64,000 bases of DNA from Acidobacteriota bacterium (GCA_016196065.1 JACPYL010000012.1:62001-126000); one strand, 5' to 3'; positions 34,997 through 42,533 are shown, numbered from the stretch's first letter. Notes: generated by a model not told the origin, from the sequence alone. Made by a program: numbers and translations.

Positions 34997-36412
34997 TTAC
35001 CCTAGATTCGCGAGCAACTTGGCGCCCGCACCCTCGGGTTGCCCGGGCCACCCGCCAGCCAGCAGGAAAGCGACGATTATTGTCGTTCCGTGTGAATCGG
35101 ATTCAATATTAAAACTCCCGCCCAGATCGGCAACACGCTCGCGCATCCCGCTAAGACCGACTCCCACATTGGTGATATGTAGGTCAGAACTTTGCATCAA
35201 CCTCGCGGGCATGCCCTGTCCGAAATCTTGCACCCTTAGCAGTGCCTGGTTTTCTGTGATGGTCAGGCCGATCTCCACTGAAGAACTGCCGGAATGTCGG
35301 TGGACATTCGTGAGACTCTCTTGCAAGATGCGGAAGAGTGCGATTTCTGTTAATTCGGGGAGTCGATCCATACCGTCGGGTAAGGCCAGCCTGACTTCAA
35401 TCCCGCTTCGTTTTGCGAATTCATCCGTGAACCAGCGGGCTGCGGAAGCAAACCCAACCTCATCCAACAGGGGAGGATGTAAGAGGCAAGAAAGAGTACG
35501 GGTTTCGACGATGCTGCGTTCGACCGATTCCAAAGCGTCTGCCAATGCTTCGGTTTGGCTCGGTGCAGCGGAACCACTCAGGGAGTCCAAATTCATTTTT
35601 ATGCTGACCAAATACTGCCCCAAACTGTCGTGAAGATTGCGAGCAATTCTCCTGCGCTCTTCATCCTGCAAACGCATAAGCTGGACCGAGAGGTGCCTGA
35701 GCATGGCGGTGCGACTCTGGACCGCAGACTCAAGTTCTCCGTTTGCAAGGCGCAACTCACTTTCGCTTTTCCGGAGCGCTTCTTCCGCCCGTTGGCGTTC
35801 CGTTACGCTTTCCCGCAAGGCTTCCTCCGCCCGCTTGCGCTCAGTGACATTGTAGAAACAGTTGATCGCGCCCCGGATTTCTCCTTGGTCATCCGTGAGC
35901 GGAGCGATATTCACAATGACGACAATGCGTGAGCCATCGGGCCGTTCAATATGTACTTCCGCATCATGCATCCACGGTATCTTGCCACTCAACACGTCCC
36001 CCATAGGGCATTGCTCGTGCGGCATGAAACTACCGTCTGGGCGGTACATCTTGAACGAGCCGCAAAACCGCTCGTCGGTATCACCGCGTTCCGGCTTGCG
36101 GCCCCACAGTTCCGCTGCGCGATTGTTGTAATCCCGGATTACGCCGGAAACATCACAGGAATAGACGGCGACGGGGGCCAAATCGAACAAGGTACGATAG
36201 CGCCCTTCACTTTCGAGCAGATCGTGTTCGGCCCGCTGGAGATCGACAGCCCTTTCATCTCGGAGCGTTCGATTGAGCTTCGTAGTTGAGGCTCCGCCTA
36301 CCTCGGTCATCCAGCAGTTCACGGAAGCGGGCATCGATTGTGGAGCTTGCTGCTTGAATGTGCTCATGAGTAAAACAGATAATGCACCAAGGCCGTGGAC
36401 AGGTATGCTCAC
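34997..36412 (-). CDS. PAS-domain sensor histidine kinase (NarL/DegS-type HisKA_3)
   Basis: A 471-residue cytosolic kinase. A PAS domain (about 65-195, starting SEGRYRTLFDLAPVAVYSCD) with PAC segment is followed by a coiled coil and a HisKA_3 H-box, DEERRRIARNLHDSLGQYL, whose histidine is the phosphorylation site. The HATPase domain has the N-box ESLTNVHRHS and G-box GVGLSGMRERVADLGG. HisKA_3 kinases normally pair with LuxR-type regulators; none is present here. The next gene on this strand is a receiver-only protein 95 bp upstream. The start is uncertain (GTG 36412 or ATG 36367). Confidence 0.93.
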   Translation of the reverse strand: MSIPVHGLGALSVLLMSTFKQQAPQSMPASVNCWMTEVGGASTTKLNRTLRDERAVDLQRAEHDLLESEGRYRTLFDLAPVAVYSCDVSGVIRDYNNRAAELWGRKPERGDTDERFCGSFKMYRPDGSFMPHEQCPMGDVLSGKIPWMHDAEVHIERPDGSRIVVIVNIAPLTDDQGEIRGAINCFYNVTERKRAEEALRESVTERQRAEEALRKSESELRLANGELESAVQSRTAMLRHLSVQLMRLQDEERRRIARNLHDSLGQYLVSIKMNLDSLSGSAAPSQTEALADALESVERSIVETRTLSCLLHPPLLDEVGFASAARWFTDEFAKRSGIEVRLALPDGMDRLPELTEIALFRILQESLTNVHRHSGSSSVEIGLTITENQALLRVQDFGQGMPARLMQSSDLHITNVGVGLSGMRERVADLGGSFNIESDSHGTTIIVAFLLAGGWPGQPEGAGAKLLANLG

Positions 36413-36507
36413 TTTTGATCATGGCTCCTTCAACAAGAGCGATAGGATCCTTTTCTTAAACACGGGCCGAGCTTCGAGCCTGAGCAGTGGACCTCGAGGA
36501 GTTGGTT

Positions 36508-37008
36508 TCAAGCCTCTCTCATCAAGAAAAGGGATCCAGCCTCAGCTTTCGCGCCCTCCGGCCGCGCAGGGGAAGCCGCCAAGACCCTCGTGATTTCCTG
36601 GAGAAGCTTTTTGATCGGCTGTCCCTTTTGCCAAAAAGCATCGGCCTTAATCACGGCCATATCTTGCCCAAGAACGTACCCTCCGCTCATGGCGACGATT
36701 GCGATGTGCGGAAAGCGCTGGCGTACGATCGTCAGAAATTCAAGTCCTGACATCCGAGGCATATGCAAATCCGAGATGATTACATCAGGCAAGGATTGGC
36801 TGAGCGCGAGTATTCCGTCCAGTCCGTCTGCGGCGGTGAGAACGTCATAGCCCTCGTTCTCTAGAATGGCTTTGGTGGTTTCGCGTATCGCAGGTTCATC
36901 GTCCACCACCAGAATGCGGTAGCGAAACTGAGGCACGACCCTTGCTTCTAACGGCGAGACGGATTCGGCAGATTGTATTTTCGATGGTTCAAGACTTGGT
37001 GATGACAT
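36508..37008 (-). CDS. Single-domain response regulator (CheY-like)
   Basis: A 166-residue protein with one receiver domain (about 30-145): acidic pair VVDDEPAIRE, phospho-acceptor aspartate in VIISDLHMPRMSGLEF, the serine switch AMSGGY, and the conserved lysine in FWQKGQPIKKL. There is no output domain; the tail is Ala/Glu-rich. It is upstream of and co-oriented with the PAS kinase, so the two may form a phosphorelay acting through protein contacts. The 10-mer TTGAACAGAC lies 127 bp upstream on the same strand. Confidence 0.92.
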   Translation of the reverse strand: MSSPSLEPSKIQSAESVSPLEARVVPQFRYRILVVDDEPAIRETTKAILENEGYDVLTAADGLDGILALSQSLPDVIISDLHMPRMSGLEFLTIVRQRFPHIAIVAMSGGYVLGQDMAVIKADAFWQKGQPIKKLLQEITRVLAASPARPEGAKAEAGSLFLMREA

Positions 37009-37335
37009 TTTGGGTGCATTCGATTCCGGGGAGATCGATTTACCCCTAAGTTCGTGGCGGAAACGCGTGTGGGAGAGCTTCTTCCCATCATGGTTTGTCC
37101 ATTCCCCAAATGGTAATCGGCTTACATGACTAAGGTCTGTTCAATAGAGATCAACTTGGAGAGAGTGCACAGGAATCGACAGGGCTGTTGCAGGACGAAC
37201 TGACCTTCTTAGTGAGGCAATTGCCAGAATTGGAATTACGTTTTGAACTGGGCCATATGGCTGTGGAATCTCAAGAAGCGGATCGACGAGAGTCTTCGCT
37301 CTTACTTATCGAGGCGCGCCCGGCAAAAGCCAGAC
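37009..37335. other. Intergenic region upstream of the receiver gene
   Basis: The region holds GTCTGTTCAA at 37135-37144 (TTGAACAGAC on the minus strand), identical to sequences upstream of both sRNA-like elements at 39.5 kb. Nothing else is recognised and no gene is supported. Confidence 0.4.
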
Positions 37336-37617
37336 CTACTCGATCTCGTTCCACACGTACAGGAATTCGGTATCGCTGGCGGTGGCTACTTTGCGGCCAC
37401 CTTTGTGAATGGCTCGATTTAACGCAGACCGCACGTTTTCTTTGCTCTCGTCTAACGCCGCCAATGGCACTCGGAGCGCAACCCCAGCGGGGAGCTGATC
37501 GAGGTCGGAGAAAATCTGCGTCACAATTTGCTTGTGCTTTCCGTTCCGGCCCTGCGGTACATCCACTTGCGCCATCGTCTTGAAATTCATTGCGATCTTT
37601 TCGCGTGGTGTGCCCAT
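37336..37617 (-). CDS. Small conserved-looking hypothetical protein
   Basis: The 93-residue product has a balanced globular composition (TQIFSDLDQLPAGVALRVPL, KENVRSALNRAIHKGGRKVA) and no signal or membrane segment. I do not recognise a family. A GAGAGG site lies seven bases before the ATG. Coding signature and spacing support a real gene; the function is unknown. The C-terminal basic helix followed by a beta strand would suit a nucleic-acid-binding protein, which is speculation. Confidence 0.6.
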   Translation of the reverse strand: MGTPREKIAMNFKTMAQVDVPQGRNGKHKQIVTQIFSDLDQLPAGVALRVPLAALDESKENVRSALNRAIHKGGRKVATASDTEFLYVWNEIE

Positions 37618-37689
37618 CGGAGACCTCTCGCAGAAGCAATTTCGCTAACCTGACGTAACCCTATCGTAATACAACCTGACACTGTCGTA

Positions 37690-37765
37690 CAGCACACATT
37701 TCGACGCGCTAGGACCCCGTAGGGGGGGTACGTCCCGTCTCGTTGAGAGCTGTATAACCCCATTA
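37690..37765. other. G-tract hairpin region upstream of the small-ORF/crp pair
   Basis: AGGACCCCGTAGGGGGGGTA followed by CGTCCC can fold (GGAC.CCC...GGG..GTCC) and lies about 140 bp before the pair at 37873. It could be an operator or part of a 5' leader. No match to a known riboswitch was recognised. Confidence 0.3.
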
Positions 37766-37872
37766 ACATCAGCAATTTAACGCCATAATGCGGACGAAAG
37801 ATTATCCAAAAGATATAACCCGTATTGATTCGGGACTGCTACGGTGTGAAAGAGATAGATAGGAGAAATTCA

Positions 37873-38190
37873 GTGAGCGAGCCGAAAACACATTTCGAAC
37901 AGATTCCCGTAGAAGTGGTGAAGAAGATTGCTGCCATCCTTCCGGCAAAGGAACTCCCGAACGACGATGCAACCGGCGATGACACGGCAGAGATCGAAAC
38001 CGAGGGCAAAGTTACCGCTGCGGACGAACGTTGGCGCGAAGTAGCGCAGAAAGTCCAGCACGAAGCGGACCCGCAAAAGATGATCGGATTGGTGCAGGAA
38101 CTTATTGCCACATTTGACAACGAAAACAAACGCCTGGCGCACAGGCAGTACCCTGCAAGGCAGTCCGGCGCCTCCGCGGAGCAATCATGA
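37873..38190 (+). CDS. Hypothetical protein translationally coupled to the Crp/Fnr regulator
   Basis: A 105-residue acidic protein (VSEPKTHFEQIPVEVVKKIA, then EIETEGKVTAADERWREVAQ) without signal or membrane segment. The GTG start at 37873 follows AGGAGA with ideal spacing; an upstream in-frame start at 37825 lacks one. Its stop overlaps the start of the regulator (ATGA at 38187-38190). The central part, KVQHEADPQKMIGLVQELIA, resembles small acidobacterial proteins of unknown function. The role is unknown. Confidence 0.7.
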   Translation: MSEPKTHFEQIPVEVVKKIAAILPAKELPNDDATGDDTAEIETEGKVTAADERWREVAQKVQHEADPQKMIGLVQELIATFDNENKRLAHRQYPARQSGASAEQS

Positions 38191-38852
38191 GGGCCGTTGT
38201 GACCGCGAAGAAACTGGCCAAATTCGATCCCGACGCTTTCCTTTCTACCATCGCTGGTGGCAGAAAGGTTGCAACCTTCCTCAAAAAGCAGGCGATATTC
38301 CTGCAGGATGATTCCTCGGACGCTGTTTTCTATATCCACAAAGGAAAAGTAAAACTCAGCGTCGTGTCAAAGAGCGGGAAGGAAGCCACCATCGGCATTC
38401 TAGGTGAGAAGGATTTCTTCGGTGAGGGGTGCCTCACGGCGCAAGCTGTGCGTCTGTGCTCCGCGACCGCGCTCACCGATTGCTCGGTTATGCGGATCGA
38501 GAGGAAAGCCATGATGGAAGTGCTTCACCGGGAACACATGTTTTCCGATATGTTCGTCGCGTATCTGCTGACGCGCAACATCCGCTACGAGGCGGACCTG
38601 GTGGACCAGCTCTTTAATTCCAGTGAGAAACGGCTGGCTCGTGTTCTGCTTTTGCTGGCTCGCTTTGGCAAGAACGAAGCTCCGGAGGTTTCAATTCCCA
38701 AGATCAGTCAGGAAACTCTGGCGGCGATGGTGGGCACGACTCGTTCGCGGGTGAGCTTTTTCATGAACCGGTTCAGAAAGTTAGGCTTCATCCAGTACAA
38801 CGGCGTGCTTGAGGTGCACAGCTCACTTCTCAACGTTGTTCTTCACGACTAG
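38187..38852 (+). CDS. Crp/Fnr family transcriptional regulator
   Basis: A 221-residue regulator with a cyclic-nucleotide-binding-like beta-roll (about 20-130: IHKGKVKLSVVSKSGKEATI, GEKDFFGEGCLTA) and a C-terminal winged helix (about 155-220: SQETLAAMVGTTRSRVSFFM, the recognition helix, followed by NRFRKLGFI). The phosphate-binding cassette residues RxA/S of cAMP-binding Crp are not clear and there is no N-terminal FNR cysteine cluster, so the signal is unknown. It is coupled to the preceding small gene by a 4-bp overlap. Confidence 0.95.
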   Translation: MRAVVTAKKLAKFDPDAFLSTIAGGRKVATFLKKQAIFLQDDSSDAVFYIHKGKVKLSVVSKSGKEATIGILGEKDFFGEGCLTAQAVRLCSATALTDCSVMRIERKAMMEVLHREHMFSDMFVAYLLTRNIRYEADLVDQLFNSSEKRLARVLLLLARFGKNEAPEVSIPKISQETLAAMVGTTRSRVSFFMNRFRKLGFIQYNGVLEVHSSLLNVVLHD

Positions 38853-38978
38853 CACGGTGTTTCGCACCCTGGGACTGCGCACTCGTGCCGACATCACCAC
38901 CCTGGGTTTCGCCATTTCCCGGGTGACTTCGGCGAGTGTGGCTTTAGCTTCTTGCTCTCTTGTCTCTCTCTTGCCCAT
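38823..38978 (-). CDS. Possible small basic protein, convergent with the Crp/Fnr gene
   Basis: A frame of 51 codons from ATG 38978 encodes MGKRETREQEAKATLAEVTR and a basic tail, overlapping the 3' end of the regulator gene by 30 bp. Composition is protein-like but no good ribosome-binding site is visible. It could be chance; low confidence. Confidence 0.28.
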   Translation of the reverse strand: MGKRETREQEAKATLAEVTREMAKPRVVMSARVRSPRVRNTVLVVKNNVEK

Positions 38979-39051
38979 ACTTTTGATCGTTGCATGTCTC
39001 CAGGGCATCCGCTGAGCAATTTAGATCAATACGGATGATTGTTCGCGGCGG

Positions 39052-39057
39052 TATAAT
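39052..39057 (+). promoter_or_regulatory. -10 element before the 60-residue gene
   Basis: TATAAT at 39052-39057, about 110 bp upstream of the ATG at 39168; no convincing -35. The leader contains the hairpin AGGTCTTCTGACCT (39091-39104). Confidence 0.45.
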
Positions 39058-39167
39058 GAAGTTTGAGGTGGCTACCACGTTCTCCTCTTTCAGGTCTTCT
39101 GACCTAAGCCAGTCCATCTGAAGTTCTCCCCGACCTTAGGTTCGTCTTTCGAGGAAGCGGTGTTTCC

Positions 39168-39350
39168 ATGCTTTTTGAAGCGATCCGTCATGAAGTAGAT
39201 CAACTCCATAGCGTCAGCTCGCGTCTTGAGGGACTGGCTGAGCAACACCCACCGGTAGCAGAAGCACTCATTACTATCGCGGGAAACGTTCGAAACACGG
39301 CCACAATATTGGCCGTCGTCGTGGCGACGAAAGGGCCCAAGCCGATGTAA
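39168..39350 (+). CDS. 60-residue hypothetical protein
   Basis: The protein begins MLFEAIRHEVDQLHSVSSRL and continues as two predicted helices (EQHPPVAEALITIAGNVRNTA, then TILAVVVAT). The amphipathic, leucine-rich composition and a GAGGAAG site eight bases before the ATG support translation. I do not recognise the family. It lies next to the sRNA-like pair, whose first terminator ends about 20 bp beyond its stop on the opposite strand. Confidence 0.6.
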   Translation: MLFEAIRHEVDQLHSVSSRLEGLAEQHPPVAEALITIAGNVRNTATILAVVVATKGPKPM

Positions 39351-39370
39351 GCCCGCCAGGCAGTCTTCAT

Positions 39371-39465
39371 GAAATAAAAATGGCGCAGTCTCGTTGGCTG
39401 CGCCATCCCGACTGACGGTCATTTCGGGGGAAGGCTGGACCGTAGCTCGTTCGACCCCTTCGGCT
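39371..39465 (-). ncRNA. sRNA-like element A (sibling of element B)
   Basis: Read on the minus strand: a hairpin CGGTC/GACCG with the C-rich loop CAGCCTTCCCCCGAAAT (about 39414-39440), then the terminator stem TGGCGCAG/CTGCGCCA (39381-39405) followed by TTTTTATTTC. TTGAACAGAC lies at 39506-39497 upstream. The structure, order and spacing match element B 147 bp away. The ends are estimates. Confidence 0.6.
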
Positions 39466-39517
39466 GAAACAAAGATAGAATCCTGGCAGATATTCTGTCT
39501 GTTCAATCTTGCACACG

Positions 39518-39605
39518 AAACAAAAAAAGGCGCAGTCACGATGGACTGCGCCCTTCCAGAGTAGCGGTCTTGGGGAAAGACCGTTGCTTGACTCTCAACC
39601 CAATG
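39518..39605 (-). ncRNA. sRNA-like element B (sibling of element A)
   Basis: On the minus strand: hairpin CGGTCTT/AAGACCG with loop TCCCC (about 39565-39583), then GGCGCAGTC/GACTGCGCC (39529-39552) followed by TTTTTTTGTTTC, a textbook intrinsic terminator. TTGAACAGAC is at 39640-39631. No start codon with coding potential lies between. The C-rich loop could pair with Shine-Dalgarno sequences. Confidence 0.65.
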
Positions 39606-39773
39606 AACAGTACAAGGCGTACGAATTCCCGTCTGTTCAAAATTAGACAGCTCCGAATATTTGTACCGCCTAGCAGACGCCTTGACCTCACTCAAGACCC
39701 GTAATCCCGACGCCCACACTCAAGAACTGTCATCCCGACGCCCACACTCAAGAACCGTCATCCCGCCGCCTCA

Positions 39774-39822
39774 CTCAAGAACTGTCATCCCGAACGGAGT
39801 GAGGGATCTGCAGTTCCGCAGC
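39774..39822 (+). repeat. TGTCATCCCGAACGGAGTGA repeat, copy 1
   Basis: CTCAAGAACTGTCATCCCGA continuing into CGGAGTGAGGGATCTGCAGT and TCCGC. The second copy at 39963 differs at a few positions. Shorter versions of its first half (CTCAAGAACTGTCATCCCGA) occur at 39690-39775. Confidence 0.85.
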
Positions 39823-39824
39823 GC

Positions 39825-39959
39825 GCCCAATACCACGACCCTTCCATCACCAAGTGGGACACCTTCCACTACATCTACGCCGTCCTGCACCACCCCGAGT
39901 GCCGCGAGCGCTACGCCGCCAACCTCCGCCGCGAATTGCCGCGCATTCCATTCGCCGCG
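39825..39959 (+). pseudogene. Fragment of a type ISP restriction-modification enzyme
   Basis: In the frame beginning at 39825 the DNA encodes AQYHDPSITKWDTFHYIYAV then LHHPECRERYAANLRRELPR and IPFA. This is the conserved helical motif near the C-terminus of type ISP restriction-modification enzymes (single-polypeptide ATPase-nuclease-methylase proteins). Only about 45 codons remain, with no start, bounded on both sides by copies of the same dispersed repeat. The rest of the gene is not in the window. Confidence 0.7.
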
Positions 39960-39962
39960 GCC

Positions 39963-40055
39963 TCGCTCAAGAACTGTCATCCCGAACGAAGTGAGGGATC
40001 TGCAGTTCCGCCGCGCGCTGACAAACTGCAGATCTCGCGCCGCTCGGGATGACAG
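39963..40055 (+). repeat. TGTCATCCCGAACGAAGTGA repeat, copy 2 with inverted remnant
   Basis: A second direct copy (39963-40012) is followed by CTGCAGATCTCGCGCCGCTC and GGGATGACAG, an inverted partial copy, so this end is a large imperfect hairpin. Confidence 0.8.
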
Positions 40056-40078
40056 ATCAAAAAAGGGATGATCCCAAG

Positions 40079-40245
40079 CTTTTGGGCGGCGCAGCAGTTC
40101 ACCGCTGCGATGCGGCATCCGCTTTTGGGTGGCGCAGCGGTTTACCGCTGCGATTAAGGCGCTTTTTTGAGGTGGGGGCTTCAGCCCCCGAAGGCCTCGA
40201 CCACAGAATGGATTGCACGCGAAGTGCAGTCTTAAGAGAGACAGA
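40079..40245 (+). repeat. Two GGTGGCGCAGCGG hairpins and GGGGGCTTCAGCCCCC
   Basis: Hairpins at 40079-40111 and 40122-40155 in the left-half orientation, then GGGGGCTTCAGCCCCC at about 40175-40190 and a diverged tail. The rest of the gap to parB (40246-40474) holds nothing recognised. Confidence 0.85.
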
Positions 40246-40474
40246 GTCTCCCCACTTGTTACTGTTCAGGTTCCGCCCTCGGTTCGGGCGACCGCATGGA
40301 ATCTTTACAGTTAATCGACAAAAGGCAATTCCCACTCTGACTTCGATAAGCGGGTTTCATGAGAAAAGAATTTCCACAATTGTGGCGCGAAGCCACCGTA
40401 CTGCCCCACTTTGTACTCGCTTGGTTCCCAGGTACAAACTAGCGGCCAGGAGCTAGTAGCTAGAAGCGTTCCCG

Positions 40475-41599
40475 TCACTTCCCCCGCAACATTCCCACTA
40501 CCCGGTCAAAATCTTCCAAAGTCCCATATTCAATCGTGATTTTCCCTTTCCCTCTGCGATCCCGAATCCGCACCCGCATACCCAGGACGGTCTCCAGCGA
40601 CCGTTGTGCTGCCCGCACATTCGGATCCACCCATCTCGCCCCTTTGCCCGGACCACGATCCCCTTCCGGTCGCTCCATCGGGACATTCATGTCCAGGACC
40701 GCATCTTCCAACTGCAGCACCGACATCTTCTTCTTTACGACCAGCGCCGCCAGCTTTGAGATCTGCGACTCGTCATGCAGCACCAGCAACTCGCGCGCAT
40801 GGCTATACGTCAGATCACCGCGCTCGATCAGATACTGCACATCCTCCGGCAACTTCAGCAGCCGCAGATAATTCGATACTGTTTCCCGCGACGTCCCCAC
40901 CCGGCGTCCGATTTCTTCCTGGGTCAAACCAAATTCCGTGCTCAGATGCGCGAACGCCTGCGCCTGCTCCAGGCAATCCAGATCCTGCCGCTGCAGGTTC
41001 TCGACAATCGTCATCTCGGCTGCTTGCTGTTCCGACACGCGCTTCACGATTGCCGGAATCGTCGACTTCCCAGCCAGCTTCGAAGCCCGCAATCGCCGCT
41101 CGCCCAGGATCAGCACATAGCGCCCGTCCAATCCCGGACGCACCACAATCGGCTGAATCACTCCTTGTACCTGGATCGACCGCGCCAATTCCTTCAGCAA
41201 ATCATCATCAAATCCTGTTCTGGTCTGATGCGGATTGTTCTCGATCGCATCCAGGGCCAACTCCATCGGCTGTCCATCCGGAGCTCTCTGCGCCGCCATC
41301 GCCTGCAAATCAACCGATTCGGGTTGCGTCGAGTCGCCAGGGGAGCCCGAAGCCAACACCGTAGCGCCGGCGCCCTCGCCGGCTGTCGCGGGGGCACCCT
41401 GCCCGCGCAGACGATCTGCATCAGACACAGAACTCGCGTGGGAATCATCCTTGCGCGCGCTTTGCGCCGTGGTGGGATCGGTCACCACAACTCTCGGCCC
41501 CGGTAACAGCGACTCCAACCCGCGCCCCAAAGCCCGCCGCTTCTCCACGGCCTTCTCCGCCACCTTCTCTACCCCAACCTTCTCAACAGGAATTGCCAT
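40475..41599 (-). CDS. parB: Chromosome partitioning protein ParB
   Basis: A 374-residue ParB (CTP-dependent parS-binding clamp). After RRALGRGLESLL (about 22-33) there is a long unconserved linker (35-110), then the N-terminal CTPase domain with NPHQTRTGF, GERRLRASKLAG and ENLQRQDLDCLEQAQA, the helix-turn-helix LTQEEIGRRVGTSRETVSNY, and a C-terminal dimerisation domain. Part of the linker (residues 66-85, GQGAPATAGEGAGAT) is encoded by palindromic DNA like the REP-type repeat. ATG 41599 follows GAGAGGAAG; the upstream TTG 41617 is rejected. Confidence 0.97.
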   Translation of the reverse strand: MAIPVEKVGVEKVAEKAVEKRRALGRGLESLLPGPRVVVTDPTTAQSARKDDSHASSVSDADRLRGQGAPATAGEGAGATVLASGSPGDSTQPESVDLQAMAAQRAPDGQPMELALDAIENNPHQTRTGFDDDLLKELARSIQVQGVIQPIVVRPGLDGRYVLILGERRLRASKLAGKSTIPAIVKRVSEQQAAEMTIVENLQRQDLDCLEQAQAFAHLSTEFGLTQEEIGRRVGTSRETVSNYLRLLKLPEDVQYLIERGDLTYSHARELLVLHDESQISKLAALVVKKKMSVLQLEDAVLDMNVPMERPEGDRGPGKGARWVDPNVRAAQRSLETVLGMRVRIRDRRGKGKITIEYGTLEDFDRVVGMLRGK

Positions 41600-41651
41600 C
41601 ACGCTTCCTCTCCGCAACGATTTCCGAAAAGCTCACATCACCCGCCAGATT

Positions 41652-41698
41652 CCCTTCGTGCCCCTTCGTGAACCCTTAGTGCCCTTCGTGGTGAGGGT
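41652..41698 (+). repeat. CTTCGTG repeat between parB and parA
   Basis: CCCTTCGTGCCCCTTCGTGA, CCCTTAGTG and CCCTTCGTGGTGAGG, three to four units, the clearest copy of the family also seen at 5085 and 16650. Confidence 0.65.
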
Positions 41699-41741
41699 TT
41701 GACTTTAAGATCGATATCAATAAATATAGATGACCATCGAT

Positions 41742-42533
41742 CTAAGCCGCCCCCGCCTCATCCCGCGCCGCCAGGTGCCGGTCCAGCAGTTCTTTCGCCA
41801 GCCGGATATAACTCTCCGCCCCCCGCGACCGGACGTCATACAGCAACGCCGGCTTCCCGTAACTCGGCGCCTCTGCCAGCCGGATATTCCTCGGGATCGT
41901 TGTCGTACACAACTTCTCCCCAAAATATTTCTTCAACTCCTCCGCCACCTGCTGCGCGAGGTTTGTCCGCTCATCGAACATAGTGAGCACCACCCCATCG
42001 ACAGCCAGGGAAGGATTCAATGCGACCCGGATCCTCTCGATTGTATCCAGCAACTCACTGACTCCTTCCAGCGCAAAATACTCCGCCTGCATCGGAATCA
42101 GGACTCCATTCGCCGCCACCAATCCATTCAGCGTGAGTAGATCCAGCGCCGGTGGACAATCCAGCACGATGAATTCAAACCGATCTTTCACCAGGTCGAG
42201 GGCATCCCGCAGCCGATACTCGCGCCGATCCGCATCGACCAGCTCGAGGTTTGCGCCAATCAAGTTCTTGTGCGAAGGGATCAGCCACAGCTGTTCAAGT
42301 TCCGTAAGCTGAAGCGCCTCTTCCGCGGAGGCCGCGCCCATGATCACGTCGTAGGTACTGATTCGATCCGGATCTTTCCGCATGCCCAGGCCGCTACTGG
42401 CATTGGATTGCGGATCGCAATCCACCAGCAGCGTGTTGACTTCAGCAGCAGCAAGAGAAGAAGCAAGGTTGATGGCAGTCGTAGTCTTGCCGACGCCACC
42501 CTTCTGGTTGGCAACCGCGATAATACGTCCCAT
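41742..42533 (-). CDS. parA: Chromosome partitioning ATPase ParA (Soj)
   Basis: A 263-residue ParA. The deviant Walker A motif KGGVGKTTTAINLASSLA is at residues 11-28, Walker A' LLVDCDPQSNASSGLG at about 38-53, and the Walker B region FIVLDCPPALDLLTLNGL at about 115. With ParB it segregates origin regions. ATG 42533 gives the canonical MGRIIAVANQKGG start; the open frame continues upstream only because it crosses parS sites. It is 142 bp upstream of parB. Its coding strand is G-rich, whereas that of rsmG, next door on the same strand, is C-rich. Confidence 0.98.
   Translation of the reverse strand: MGRIIAVANQKGGVGKTTTAINLASSLAAAEVNTLLVDCDPQSNASSGLGMRKDPDRISTYDVIMGAASAEEALQLTELEQLWLIPSHKNLIGANLELVDADRREYRLRDALDLVKDRFEFIVLDCPPALDLLTLNGLVAANGVLIPMQAEYFALEGVSELLDTIERIRVALNPSLAVDGVVLTMFDERTNLAQQVAEELKKYFGEKLCTTTIPRNIRLAEAPSYGKPALLYDVRSRGAESYIRLAKELLDRHLAARDEAGAA

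Noticed and set aside
39371-39645. Integron attC sites or a riboswitch
   Set aside because: No attC core pairs or integrase are visible, and there is no downstream gene on the minus strand for a riboswitch to control. The T-tract terminators favour independent RNAs.
39090-39719. 209-codon minus-strand frame across the sRNA-like elements
   Set aside because: It runs through two intrinsic terminators and the 60-residue gene on the other strand, and its product shows no domain-like pattern.
39825-39959. An intact restriction-modification or defence system
   Set aside because: Only about 45 codons of a type ISP enzyme remain, with no start, ATPase or methylase motifs in the neighbourhood.
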